Position numbers and translations under genes: made by a program
Part shown: positions 19,129-27,956 of the stretch, in pieces
Numbering within the stretch: position 1 is the first letter of the stretch
How the letters are laid out: each line of letters starts with the position of its first letter
Notes under the pieces: generated by a model
Databases searched by the model: none
What the model saw: only the letters and a program-made list of their open reading frames with translations
Told to the model about the DNA's origin: nothing
Source of the DNA: AP-15 sp963818695
GTDB taxonomy: Bacteria; Pseudomonadota; Alphaproteobacteria; ATCC43930; CGMCC-115725
Assembly (NCBI GenBank): GCA_963818695.1
Contig: CAWFTG010000003.1
Location: 186,001 to 250,000, forward strand
Length of the DNA stretch: 64,000 nucleotides
Direction of reading: 5' to 3'

Positions 19129-21138
19129 TCAGCCCGGCGCTAGCGCCGGGTGCGCCGGGGTCGTCTCGATCATTTGCCGGCCATTGCCGAGCCGCATCGC
19201 GCGCCAGCCCTCCGGGTCGTTCATCGCTGCCAATGGCGAGCGGCCGGACAGCGACATCCAGCGTTCGCGATGCCATGAGGTAACGGCGATTTCGGCGCGC
19301 AGCTGAGTTCCCGGAGCCGGCGCATCGATGCCTAGCGCCGACCACGGAATGACCACTTCCGCGGTAATCCGGGGCTGGTCGGCGCCGAAATACCCGGCTT
19401 TGGCGCCGCTGACCTCGGTACAACCCACGCTTATCGCCTGTTGCGCCGGCCCGGCGCACAGCTGCGCGGCCATTTCCGGGTGGTCGTGCCGCTTTGTCCG
19501 TGGCGGGATGAAAAACAGCGTAAAGCGCCGCGGTCCGGCGCCGATGTCGACGCCCAGCTCGACCCGGTAGGCGTCGATCAGCGGAAAGCCGCCCTCATAG
19601 GCGAAAAGGTCGATGTCGAAGTAATCCTGTCCGATTGTCGCCAGGGCGAGGCCTTGCTCGCTCCATGAGAGGTACGCTTCCCCGAACTCGACCGCACCCG
19701 GCGAGGGCCTGAGCCGCGGCAACAGACTGGACGGCTTGGGCCAATCGGCGAGCGAATGATCGTCGACCGATATGGCCGCGTGGGGCAGCGTGATGATGCT
19801 TGGCGACGCTGAAGGCACCGTCGAGATCGCCGCGCCGGAGTGAACCTGGCGGACGCGTCGGTTGGCGATTGCGAGGTCCGAGGTCAGCTGCCGATAGGGC
19901 TGGTCGTTGATATCGACCAGCCCGAAATCGTAATCCTCTCCGTCGCGACGCCCGCCCTTCGGGTGGTCGTAGTACTGGAACCAGTGAGCCCCGACGATTT
20001 CCGGTATCGCCGCGAAATTGAGAGTGGCGGCGGCCGCGCCGATGCCCCGCTCATTTTGCGTCGCAACCGTCATCAGGTGGCCGTTGTTACGGTTCCCCGT
20101 GCGGTTCTCGCGGGCTGCAAAGAACCACTCGGATATCAGGACCGGCTTGCCGCCCGATAGTTTCCTCAGCCCGTCGAAAAAGTAATCCGCGATCCAGCCG
20201 TCGGCGCTGTCGACGTTATAGTTCGCGGCAATCGCGTCGACATGTGGTGCCATCGCCCGCACCGCCGCCGGATCGTAATAGATCGGCAGCCGGTCGCCGA
20301 AGTACAGCGCATCGGGGTCGGCGGCGCGGATCGCCCGCTCGGCGAGCGCATAATAGTGTTCGGCGACGATACCGGTCCACTCGCGCACCGCATGACTCCC
20401 CGCGCCACCCGGCCTCATCCGGGTTCTCTCCGTGGTGGCGAGAAGCGCCTCCCACGAAGCGACCCCGCCGGGGGGCAGAAAATCGGCGGTGAAGCGCGAC
20501 CAGTCACCGGCATAATGCCGGCGCAGCGTTTCGACCCAGCGCTGCTTCGTAAACGAGCTCGCCGGCTTCGCCGAATAGAAGATGAACAACGCTCCGGCCC
20601 ACCAGCCGACTTCATTGTCCGAGAAATAGCCGATCCGGTAGGGCGAACCGCGGTAGGGTGCGACAAGCTCGCGGGCCAGCGCGTTCATCCGCTTCTCGGT
20701 TTCCGGGTCGAACGGGTCGAACCAGTGAAACCGGGCGAGGCGCCCGAGTTCGAGATTGATGATTGTCGGAAGCTTCAACGTCTCGGGCGGGAGCGCCCAG
20801 CCGCCTGCACTATTGAAGCCCCAGGTGAACAGGCGGTGGCGGGTTTCGGCCGCCCAATCTGCCAAAGTCGGGGCGAAGGCCTTCCAGCTGTACCAAACCT
20901 TGCCGGCCGTCTCGCGCTCGGGATAGCCGCCGTCCAGGACATTGACCCCAAGGCTGAAAAAGCGCTCGCCGCAGGGTGTCACCAGCCACGAGACGCCGGC
21001 CTTGGTAGTCAGGGACCAGCGGCTCGACGGCGCCGTCGCGAAATCCGCGCAAGCCCAAGCCGTATCAAACGGATAGGTGGTTAGTACTGCCGCTGAAAGA
21101 AAGGCGCTTCGGAAGAGTGCGGCTGCAGTGCGCCTCAC
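19129..21138 (-). CDS. Secreted glycoside hydrolase, agarase-like clan GH-A fold
   Basis: 669 residues. An N-terminal hydrophobic signal segment ends near AWA-C at residue 29. The TIM-barrel domain follows. FSDNEVGWW places a likely acid/base Glu at residue 176, and LISEWFF a likely nucleophile Glu at residue 337, the spacing expected of a retaining clan GH-A enzyme. Sequence style is closest to beta-agarase-like proteins, but the glycan substrate is unknown. The C-terminal 170 residues, with AEVVIPWSALGI and AEIAVTSWHRERW, look like a CBM9-type beta-sandwich. The GTG start at 21138 overlaps the tldD stop as GTGA, an unexpected coupling of a secreted hydrolase to a cytosolic protease gene. 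Confidence 0.75.
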   Translation of the reverse strand: MRRTAAALFRSAFLSAAVLTTYPFDTAWACADFATAPSSRWSLTTKAGVSWLVTPCGERFFSLGVNVLDGGYPERETAGKVWYSWKAFAPTLADWAAETRHRLFTWGFNSAGGWALPPETLKLPTIINLELGRLARFHWFDPFDPETEKRMNALARELVAPYRGSPYRIGYFSDNEVGWWAGALFIFYSAKPASSFTKQRWVETLRRHYAGDWSRFTADFLPPGGVASWEALLATTERTRMRPGGAGSHAVREWTGIVAEHYYALAERAIRAADPDALYFGDRLPIYYDPAAVRAMAPHVDAIAANYNVDSADGWIADYFFDGLRKLSGGKPVLISEWFFAARENRTGNRNNGHLMTVATQNERGIGAAAATLNFAAIPEIVGAHWFQYYDHPKGGRRDGEDYDFGLVDINDQPYRQLTSDLAIANRRVRQVHSGAAISTVPSASPSIITLPHAAISVDDHSLADWPKPSSLLPRLRPSPGAVEFGEAYLSWSEQGLALATIGQDYFDIDLFAYEGGFPLIDAYRVELGVDIGAGPRRFTLFFIPPRTKRHDHPEMAAQLCAGPAQQAISVGCTEVSGAKAGYFGADQPRITAEVVIPWSALGIDAPAPGTQLRAEIAVTSWHRERWMSLSGRSPLAAMNDPEGWRAMRLGNGRQMIETTPAHPALAPG

Positions 21139-22568
21139 GCGCTCGTGCCACCGATCGTTAGCCCGTCCATCCGCAATGTCGGCTGACCGACGCCGACCGG
21201 CACGCCCTGGCCGTCCTTACCGCAGGTGCCGATCCCGTCATCGAGGCGGAGATCATTGCCGATCATTGTGATTTTGGTCAGCGCATCCGGCCCGTTGCCG
21301 ATCAATGTCGCGCCTTTGACCGCCGGCCCGACCTTGCCTTCCTCTATCAGATAGGCCTCAGACGCCGAGAACACAAACTTGCCTGAGGTGATGTCGACTT
21401 GCCCACCGCCGAAATTGACGGCGTAAAGGCCACGCTTTACCGAGCCGATGATTTCTTGCGGGTCTTGTTTCCCGGCCAGCATATAGGTGTTCGTCATGCG
21501 CGGCATCGGGGCGTGCGCAAAGCTCTGGCGTCTGCCGTTTCCGGTCGGAGCGGCGCCGAGGAGGCGCGCGTTCATGCGGTCCTGCATATAGCCTTTGAGG
21601 ATGCCGTCCTCGATCAGGACGGTACAATTCGTCGGGGTCCCCTCATCGTCGACGGTCAGCGAGCCGCGCCGGTCGGGAATTGTCCCGTCGTCGACGACCG
21701 TCACGCCCTCGCTCGCAACGCGTTGCCCGATCATTCCAGAGAAAGCCGATGTCTTCTTGCGGTTGAAGTCGCCCTCGAGCCCGTGGCCGACCGCCTCGTG
21801 CAACATGACCCCCGGCCACCCCGGCCCCAGAACGACGGTCATCTCGCCCGCCGGCGCGGGCACCGAGCCGAGATTAACCAGCGCCTGACGCAAGGCCTCC
21901 TCGACCTGCGCCTTCCATTGCTGCGGATCGAGATAAAGATCGTAGCCGACGCGGCCCCCGGCGCCGGAGGAGCCGGTCTCCATGCGGTCGCCGTCGCCGA
22001 CGACGATCGCCACATTGAGCCGCACCAGCGGGCGGATATCCGCGACCCGCCGGCCATCGGGGCGAATGATCTGCACCGCTTGCCAGACGCCGCCGAGCGA
22101 GGCCATGACTTGTCTTACTCGCGGATCGCGGCTGCGCGCATAAGCGTCTATTTCCGCCAGGAGCCGCGTTTTTGCGCCGAGATCGACGAGACCGAGTGGG
22201 TTTTGTTCGGTATAGAGGCTCCGGTTTGTCCCGGGAGGGGGCGCGGCGAACACCCCCGAGTGACCGCTCGCGACCGCCCGGACAGTTTCCGCCGCGCGTC
22301 GGATCGCCGCCTCCGACAGCTCGGAGGCATGTGCATAGCCGGCCGCCTCGCCGGCAACTGCCCGCAGGCCGAACCCCTGTGTCGTATCGAAACTTGCGCT
22401 CTTGATCCGGCCGTCATCGAGCGCAAGGCTCTCGGACTGACTGTATTCGAGGTAGAGCTCGCCGTCATCCATTCCGGCCAAGGATTGGTCGACGAGCGCC
22501 TCGATGCGGGCCGGCTCCATGCCCGTCCGTTCAAAAAACAGCACGTCGGTGACGGCGAGATCGGTCAT
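21135..22568 (-). CDS. tldD: Metalloprotease TldD
   Basis: 477 residues. TldD is the zinc-bearing half of the TldD/TldE(PmbA) protease. The zinc motif HEAVGHGLEGDFN lies at residues 257-269, with His257, Glu258 and His262 as the HExxxH element. Other family stretches are FGLRAVAGEAAGYA near the N-terminus, MTNTYMLAGKQDPQEII, and the C-terminal GNGPDALTKITMIG plus CGKDGQGVPVGVGQP. ATG 22568 begins MTDLAVTDVLFF, as in relatives. It diverges from coxB and its stop overlaps the glycosidase start. The pmbA partner is about 8 kb away. Confidence 0.96.
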   Translation of the reverse strand: MTDLAVTDVLFFERTGMEPARIEALVDQSLAGMDDGELYLEYSQSESLALDDGRIKSASFDTTQGFGLRAVAGEAAGYAHASELSEAAIRRAAETVRAVASGHSGVFAAPPPGTNRSLYTEQNPLGLVDLGAKTRLLAEIDAYARSRDPRVRQVMASLGGVWQAVQIIRPDGRRVADIRPLVRLNVAIVVGDGDRMETGSSGAGGRVGYDLYLDPQQWKAQVEEALRQALVNLGSVPAPAGEMTVVLGPGWPGVMLHEAVGHGLEGDFNRKKTSAFSGMIGQRVASEGVTVVDDGTIPDRRGSLTVDDEGTPTNCTVLIEDGILKGYMQDRMNARLLGAAPTGNGRRQSFAHAPMPRMTNTYMLAGKQDPQEIIGSVKRGLYAVNFGGGQVDITSGKFVFSASEAYLIEEGKVGPAVKGATLIGNGPDALTKITMIGNDLRLDDGIGTCGKDGQGVPVGVGQPTLRMDGLTIGGTSA

Positions 22569-22882
22569 TTGAAACTCCGTACAGGGTGCGCCTCAATATG
22601 GTCGCAGCCGACCCACAGAAAAAGGCGCAAGTTCCGTGACCCAACGCTTCCCACCGACTGCTTGGCGTGCGGCGGCTTGACGCAAACGGTCGCAGCCGGG
22701 TTTGTGCCGGTTGTTGTCCCGGCGAGCTATGGTATAGCTCTGTACTGGCGTTCGGGCTCGAACAGAGCCGATGATAGATTTGGTCGAGCGGAATGGGGAC
22801 AGGTTCTCCCCTCTCGGAAGCCCTCTCGAAAACGCCGCTCCGGGTGCCAGCGAGGGGTGAGAGGCTGCAGGCTCAAGGTGAG
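22569..22882. promoter_or_regulatory. Divergent tldD / coxB intergenic region
   Basis: 314 bases between tldD and the chosen coxB start. It must hold the promoters for tldD (minus) and the cytochrome oxidase operon (plus). I cannot point to a convincing -35/-10 pair. From about 22800 there are complementary CCCCTC and GAGGGG stretches resembling the GC-rich intergenic repeats elsewhere. A coxB start at 22793 would read through this, which argues against it. Confidence 0.5.
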
Positions 22883-23782
22883 ATGACGAGATTGGTCACG
22901 AGGAAGGTCGCCGCCCGGGCACTGTTTACGCTCGCGCTGGTGTTGATCGTCACTACCGCCTTCTCCGCGCTTGCTTGGGCAGATGGGCCGTGGCGCTGGG
23001 AAATCGGCATGCAGCCGCCGGCCACGCCGGTCAAGGACCGGCTGACCGCGTTTCACAACGAGCTCTTGGTCATCATCTTTCTGATCACTCTATTCGTCTT
23101 GGGTCTGTTGCTCTACGTCATCATTCGCTTTCGCCACGAACGCAACCCGGTGCCGACGCGGACTTCGCATAACACCATCATCGAGATGCTCTGGACCGTG
23201 GTGCCGGTTCTGATACTGGTGATTATCGCGATACCGTCCTTCAAGCTGATGTATTACATGGACCGGGTGCCCAACCCGGACATGACGATCAAAGTCACCG
23301 GGCATCAGTGGTACTGGACGTACGAATATCCCGACCAAAGCGGGCTCTCATTTGACAGCAACATCATTCCGGAGGCCGATCTGAAGCCCGGCCAGAAGCG
23401 GCTGTTGGACGTGGACAATCCGCTCGTCGTCCCGGTCGACACGGTGATCCGCGTTTACGTAACCGGCACCGATGTGATCCACAGCTGGTTCGTTCCATCG
23501 TTTGGGGTCCAGGAATACGCGATCGTCGGCCGGCTCAACGAGAGCTGGATGAAGGTGGAGCGGCCTGGTGTTTACTACGGCGAGTGCAATCAGATCTGCG
23601 GCATCAACCACGCCTTCATGCCGATTAAGATCGAGGCGGTGTCGAAAGGCGATTTCGAGCGATGGCTCGGCGACGCCAAAAAGAAGTTCGCCCATAAAGA
23701 CGGAGGCGACGATGCGGTGCGCGTCGCCGCCGCTTCTGCTCCGGCTACCACCGACGCCGCGCAGCCGGCGGCTGGAAACTGA
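22883..23782 (+). CDS. coxB: Cytochrome c oxidase subunit II
   Basis: 299 residues. Subunit II of aa3-type oxidase accepts electrons from cytochrome c at the binuclear CuA centre. A signal sequence (FTLALVLIVTTAFSALAWA) and two membrane helices precede the periplasmic cupredoxin domain. GHQWYWTYEYPD, then DVIHSWFVPSFGVQ with a CuA His, then YGECNQICGINHAFMP with the two Cys, a His and a Met, complete the CuA site near residues 234-245. The Ala-rich tail ends within a 16-bp tandem repeat. ATG 22883 with AAGGTGAG just upstream is preferred over GTG/ATG-like starts 90 bases earlier. Confidence 0.96.
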   Translation: MTRLVTRKVAARALFTLALVLIVTTAFSALAWADGPWRWEIGMQPPATPVKDRLTAFHNELLVIIFLITLFVLGLLLYVIIRFRHERNPVPTRTSHNTIIEMLWTVVPVLILVIIAIPSFKLMYYMDRVPNPDMTIKVTGHQWYWTYEYPDQSGLSFDSNIIPEADLKPGQKRLLDVDNPLVVPVDTVIRVYVTGTDVIHSWFVPSFGVQEYAIVGRLNESWMKVERPGVYYGECNQICGINHAFMPIKIEAVSKGDFERWLGDAKKKFAHKDGGDDAVRVAAASAPATTDAAQPAAGN

Positions 23783-23815
23783 GCCGGCTGGAAACTGAGC
23801 CGGCTGGAAACTGAG
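23770..23815. repeat. 16-bp tandem repeat at the coxB stop codon
   Basis: The unit GGCTGGAAACTGAGCC occurs nearly three times in tandem, starting at 23770, 23786 and 23802. The first copy encodes the end of CoxB and supplies its TGA at 23780-23782. Each unit carries another TGA. It lies between coxB and coxA and may be a slippage product. Confidence 0.85.
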
Positions 23816-23831
23816 ATCGAGGGAGCGAGAA

Positions 23832-25448
23832 ATGGCTTACGAGCGCGGTGTCGACGTCGCCGACCTGCACGGTCATGACGTGTATGGCCACGGTCACGCG
23901 CCAGGGTTCTTCACCCGCTGGTTTTGTTCGACCAACCACAAGGATATCGGCACCCTTTACCTGCTGTTCGCAATCGTTGCCGGGGTGATCGGCGGGCTGC
24001 TGTCCATCATCATGCGGATGCAGCTGATACATCCGGCCAATGAGTTCATCTCAGACCATCAGTTGTACAACGTCATCGTCACCGCGCATGGCCTGATCAT
24101 GGTGTTCTTCGTGATCATGCCGGCGATGATCGGCGGCTTCGGGAACTGGATGGTGCCGCTGATGATCGGGTCGCCCGATATGGCGTTCCCGCGGATGAAC
24201 AATGTCAGCTTCTGGCTCTTGGTCCCGGCTTTTGCGCTGCTACTCGGCTCGACTATGGTCGGACAGGGCGCCGGGGTAGGGTGGACGATCTACCCGCCGC
24301 TGTCCGGGCCGGTCGGCCATCCCGGACCATCGGTCGATATGGTGATCTTCGCGCTGCATCTCGCCGGCGCGTCATCGATCATGGGCGCCATCAACTTCAT
24401 TACGACGATCCTCAACATGCGCGCCCCCGGCATGACGATGCACAAGATGCCGCTGTTCGTGTGGTCGATCCTGGTCACCGCATTTCTGCTGCTGCTGGCG
24501 CTGCCGGTGCTCGCCGGCGCGATCACGATGCTGCTGACCGACCGCAACTTCGGCACGACGTTCTTCGACCCGGCCGGCGGCGGAGACCCGCTGTTGTTCT
24601 TGAACCTGTTCTGGTTCTTCGGCCACCCCGAAGTCTACATACTGATCCTGCCGGGGTTCGGGATGATATCGCAGGTCGTCTCGACCTTCTCGAAAAAGCC
24701 GGTGTTCGGATACCTCGGCATGGCCTATGCGATGATCGCGATTGGCGTCATCGGCTTCGTCGTATGGGCGCATCACATGTTCACGACCGGCATCTCGGTC
24801 GATGCGCGCGCCTATTTTACCGCGGCGACCATGGTCATCGCGGTCCCCACCGGGGTCAAAATCTTCTCCTGGATTGCGACGATGTGGGGCGGCTCCATCG
24901 AATTCAAGACGCCGATGTTATGGGCGATGGGCTTCATTTTCCTGTTCACGGTCGGCGGCGTAACCGGTGTCGTGCTGGCCAATGCCGGCGTCGATTTTGC
25001 GCTGCACAATACTTATTACGTGGTGGCGCATTTCCACTACGTGCTGTCGCTCGGCGCAGTGTTCTCGATTTTCGCCGGTTTCTACTATTGGATCGGCAAG
25101 ATGTCGGGCCGCCAGTACAACGAGACTTGGGGCAAGATCCACTTCTGGACCAGCTTTATCGGGGTCAACCTGACCTTCTTTCCGATGCATTTTCTCGGGC
25201 TCGCCGGCATGCCGCGGCGGATCGCCGACTACCCCGATGCGTTCGCTCCCTGGAACTTTATCGCTTCGATCGGGTCTTTCATCTCGTTCGGCTCGACCTT
25301 GTTCTTCGTGTTCATCGTGCTGCACACGCTGACGGCGGGTCGGCGGGTCGGCGCCAATTACTGGGGTGAGGGCGCAACGACCCTCGAATGGAAGGTGTCT
25401 TCACCGCCGCCGTTCCACAGCTACGAAGAATTACCCGTGGTAGTTTAA
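23832..25448 (+). CDS. coxA: Cytochrome c oxidase subunit I (aa3 type)
   Basis: 538 residues with twelve membrane helices. Subunit I holds heme a and the heme a3-CuB oxygen-reduction site. The sequence shows TAHGLIMVFFVIMP (heme a His), FFGHPEVYILILPGFG (CuB His and the D-channel Glu of type A1 oxidases), WAHHMFTTG (the two further CuB His), and VVAHFHYVLSLG (heme a3 and heme a His). The N-terminal cytosolic tail is His/Gly-rich. It follows coxB by 49 bases; GGGAGCGAGAA precedes ATG 23832. Confidence 0.97.
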   Translation: MAYERGVDVADLHGHDVYGHGHAPGFFTRWFCSTNHKDIGTLYLLFAIVAGVIGGLLSIIMRMQLIHPANEFISDHQLYNVIVTAHGLIMVFFVIMPAMIGGFGNWMVPLMIGSPDMAFPRMNNVSFWLLVPAFALLLGSTMVGQGAGVGWTIYPPLSGPVGHPGPSVDMVIFALHLAGASSIMGAINFITTILNMRAPGMTMHKMPLFVWSILVTAFLLLLALPVLAGAITMLLTDRNFGTTFFDPAGGGDPLLFLNLFWFFGHPEVYILILPGFGMISQVVSTFSKKPVFGYLGMAYAMIAIGVIGFVVWAHHMFTTGISVDARAYFTAATMVIAVPTGVKIFSWIATMWGGSIEFKTPMLWAMGFIFLFTVGGVTGVVLANAGVDFALHNTYYVVAHFHYVLSLGAVFSIFAGFYYWIGKMSGRQYNETWGKIHFWTSFIGVNLTFFPMHFLGLAGMPRRIADYPDAFAPWNFIASIGSFISFGSTLFFVFIVLHTLTAGRRVGANYWGEGATTLEWKVSSPPPFHSYEELPVVV

Positions 25449-25478
25449 CTGGCTGGTTGAACTGGAGAAGGCGTCCTC

Positions 25479-26399
25479 GTGAGCGACGTTTCTGCGACCC
25501 CGCCATCCATTCCGCTGCGCCTCGCTACGGCGCCGGCGGGGGTTGCGGATTATGTCGAGATCCTCAAACCCAGGGTGATGTCGCTCGTCGTCTTCACCGG
25601 GCTGGTCGGGCTCGTTCTGGCCCCCGGCCATCTCCATCCGTTGCTCGCAATAATCGCGGTGCTGTGCATTGCGATCGGGGCGGGAGCAGCGGGCGCCATC
25701 AATATGTGGTACGACCGCGACTTAGATGCTGTTATGCGCCGGACCGCAGGCCGGCCATTGCCGGCGGGACGAATGATGCCCGGCGAGGCGCTCGGCTTCG
25801 GCGTTGTGCTCGGTGTCGGGGCCGTGCTGATGATGGGGTTGGCGGTCAACACAGTGGCGGCCGAGCTCCTCGCGCTGACGATCGCCTTCTATGTTTTTGT
25901 CTACACGATTTGGCTGAAGCGCCGAACTCCGCAGAACATCGTGATCGGCGGAGCCGCGGGCGCCTTCCCGCCGATGATCGGCTGGGCCGCGGTCACCGGC
26001 GACATCGGTTGGGGAGCGATCGCGCTGTTCGCGGTGATCTTTTTCTGGACGCCGCCGCACTTCTGGGCGTTGTCGCTGTACCGCGCCGGCGACTATGCCG
26101 CCGCAGGCGTGCCCATGTTGCCGGTCGTCGCCGGAGCGCGCGAAACGAAACGGCAGATGCTCCTCTATACGGTCGTGCTGTGGCCCGTCGCCCTCGCGCC
26201 GTACCTGCTCGGGGTGGCGGGGGCGCTATATGGCGCCGGTGCTTTGTTGTTGAGCGGCATCTTCACGGGCTCTGCCATCCTTGTCTGCCGCGATCCGACC
26301 GATCGCAGTGCGCGCCGGATGTTCGCCTTCTCGCTGCTCTATTTGTTTCTGATCTTCAGCCTCTTGCTGGTCGACCACGCGAGCGGGGCTTGGCTTTGA
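25479..26399 (+). CDS. ctaB: Protoheme IX farnesyltransferase (heme O synthase)
   Basis: 306 residues. CtaB (CyoE/Cox10) farnesylates heme b to heme O, the precursor of heme a needed by CoxA. This UbiA-superfamily membrane protein has about eight helices. The first Asp-rich motif is NMWYDRDLDAVMRRTAGRPLP, preceded by VEILKPRVMSLVVFTGLVGL. FFWTPPHFWALSLYR and a DYAAAGVPMLPVVAG motif follow. The GTG start at 25479 has GGAGAAGG upstream. Its stop overlaps the following 40-codon gene as TTGA. Confidence 0.96.
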   Translation: MSDVSATPPSIPLRLATAPAGVADYVEILKPRVMSLVVFTGLVGLVLAPGHLHPLLAIIAVLCIAIGAGAAGAINMWYDRDLDAVMRRTAGRPLPAGRMMPGEALGFGVVLGVGAVLMMGLAVNTVAAELLALTIAFYVFVYTIWLKRRTPQNIVIGGAAGAFPPMIGWAAVTGDIGWGAIALFAVIFFWTPPHFWALSLYRAGDYAAAGVPMLPVVAGARETKRQMLLYTVVLWPVALAPYLLGVAGALYGAGALLLSGIFTGSAILVCRDPTDRSARRMFAFSLLYLFLIFSLLLVDHASGAWL

Positions 26400-26518
26400 T
26401 TGCCGCGGACCCCGACCGGGAACAGACCATTCGTGCCCGCAACCGCGCGCTGGTGGCCGTGCTTGTCGCCCTGGTCGCGCTGTTCTACGCCCTCGCGATC
26501 GTGCGGATGGGGGGTTAG
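26396..26518 (+). CDS. Small CoxF-like single-span membrane protein
   Basis: A 40-residue protein starting at TTG 26396, whose TTGA overlaps the ctaB stop, and ending at TAG 26518, three bases before the ctaG start. It has a charged N-terminus (AADPDREQTIRARNRA) then one membrane helix (LVAVLVALVALFYALAIVRM). Short proteins of this type sit between ctaB and ctaG in other alphaproteobacteria and are called CoxF. The tight packing on both sides makes it likely to be translated. Its role in oxidase assembly is inferred from position only. Confidence 0.75.
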   Translation: MIAADPDREQTIRARNRALVAVLVALVALFYALAIVRMGG

Positions 26519-26521
26519 CGG

Positions 26522-27121
26522 GTGGCTACGGCGAGACCATCGCACCGTAGGCGCAACGGGGCGACTGTCGTGCTGCTGGCATCCGTAGTCGCCGGCATGG
26601 TCGGGCTGTCCTTTGCCTCGGTGCCGCTCTACCGGCTGTTCTGCGCCGCGACCGGCTTTGGCGGCACCACCCAGCGTGCGGAGGCGGCGCCGACCCAAAT
26701 CGCCGCCGGGCTGATCACCGTGCGCTTCGATGCCCAGGTCGCCCCCGGTCTCGATTGGGAATTTCGCCCCTTGAAGAACGCGATATCGGTTCATCCGGGC
26801 GCTCAAAACCAGGTCTTTTTTCGCGCCGTGAACCGCACCGCGGCGCCGGTCACCGCCCAGGCGGTCTACAACGTCACTCCGACCAAGGCCGGAATCTATT
26901 TCGACAAGCTGCAGTGCTTCTGCTTCAACAGTCAGACCTTGGCGGCGGGTCAGAGCGTGGATATGGGAGTTGTCTTCTTTGTCGACCCCGACATCTCGAC
27001 CGACTCCGGCACTAGCGAGGTACGCTCGATCACGTTGTCCTATACGATGTTTCGGGCGCCCGAGGCTGCATCGCCGACTGCGTCAGCGGCACCTCGATCG
27101 CAGCCCGCTTCCGTAAATTGA
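26522..27121 (+). CDS. ctaG: Cytochrome c oxidase assembly protein CtaG (Cox11)
   Basis: 199 residues. Cox11/CtaG delivers copper to the CuB site of subunit I. One N-terminal membrane helix (VVLLASVVAGMVGLSFASVP) is followed by YRLFCAATGFGGTTQRA with a conserved Cys. The periplasmic beta-rich domain carries the copper-binding KLQCFCF motif, then MGVVFFVDPDI. The tail is Ala/Ser/Pro-rich. The GTG start at 26522 lies just after the CoxF-like gene. Confidence 0.95.
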   Translation: MATARPSHRRRNGATVVLLASVVAGMVGLSFASVPLYRLFCAATGFGGTTQRAEAAPTQIAAGLITVRFDAQVAPGLDWEFRPLKNAISVHPGAQNQVFFRAVNRTAAPVTAQAVYNVTPTKAGIYFDKLQCFCFNSQTLAAGQSVDMGVVFFVDPDISTDSGTSEVRSITLSYTMFRAPEAASPTASAAPRSQPASVN

Positions 27122-27140
27122 CCGATCCGAGCCCCAACCC

Positions 27141-27956
27141 ATGAGCGAAGCACACGCCCCGCCGAAGCATCCCTATCATCTCGTCGCACCCAGCATCTGG
27201 CCGCTGTTCGGGGCCGTTGCTGCCGGTCTGATCACCACCGGCGGGGTCCTCTACATGCACGGCTATGGATGGACTCTCTTGATCATCGGCGTCCTCGCGG
27301 TGCTGACGACGATGGCGGTGTGGTGGCGCGACGTCATTCGCGAGGCGACGTTCCAGGGCTATCACACCCCGGTGGTGCAGCTCGGTCTGCGCTATGGCAT
27401 GGCGCTGTTCATCGCCTCCGAGGTGATGTTTTTCGCCGCGTTTTTCTGGGCCTTTTTCGCATCGAGCCTGTTCCCGGTAGGCGGCGCTTGGCCGCCAAAG
27501 ACCATCCACCCGTTCGATCCGTTCGAGTTCCCTTTTCTGAATACGTTGATCCTGCTGTTGTCGGGAACCACGGTTACTTGGGCGCATCATTCGCTGATCG
27601 AAGGCAACCGCAGCGGTTTGTTGCGCGGACTGGTACTGACCGTCTTTCTCGGCATTTGCTTCACGTCGGTTCAGGCCTATGAATACAGCCATGCGCCGTT
27701 TCACTTTACCGACGGCATCTATCCATCGACGTTTTTCATGGCGACCGGGTTTCACGGCTTTCACGTCATCATCGGGACGACTTTTCTGATCGTCTGTCTC
27801 TGCCGGGCGTGGGCTGGACACTTCAAACCCGACCATCACTTCGGGTTTGAAGCAGCCGCGTGGTATTGGCATTTCGTCGATGTCGTGTGGCTGTTCTTGT
27901 TCGTTTGCGTCTACTGGTGGGGCGAGGGCAGCGGCGGAGCCGGCGTGGCGGGATGA
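27141..27956 (+). CDS. ctaE: Cytochrome c oxidase subunit III
   Basis: 271 residues with seven membrane helices. Subunit III stabilises the oxidase core and influences proton uptake. HPYHLVAPSIWPLFGA at the N-terminus, EVMFFAAFFWAFFASSL with the conserved Glu, TTVTWAHHSLIEG, SSTFFMATGFHGFHVIIGT-type sequence, and WYWHFVDVVWLFLFV at the C-terminus are all characteristic. Its stop overlaps the DUF983 start as ATGA. Confidence 0.96.
   Translation: MSEAHAPPKHPYHLVAPSIWPLFGAVAAGLITTGGVLYMHGYGWTLLIIGVLAVLTTMAVWWRDVIREATFQGYHTPVVQLGLRYGMALFIASEVMFFAAFFWAFFASSLFPVGGAWPPKTIHPFDPFEFPFLNTLILLLSGTTVTWAHHSLIEGNRSGLLRGLVLTVFLGICFTSVQAYEYSHAPFHFTDGIYPSTFFMATGFHGFHVIIGTTFLIVCLCRAWAGHFKPDHHFGFEAAAWYWHFVDVVWLFLFVCVYWWGEGSGGAGVAG

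Noticed and set aside
23770..23815. Tandem repeat as a CRISPR-like array
   Set aside because: Units are contiguous 16-mers with no spacers and no cas genes nearby.
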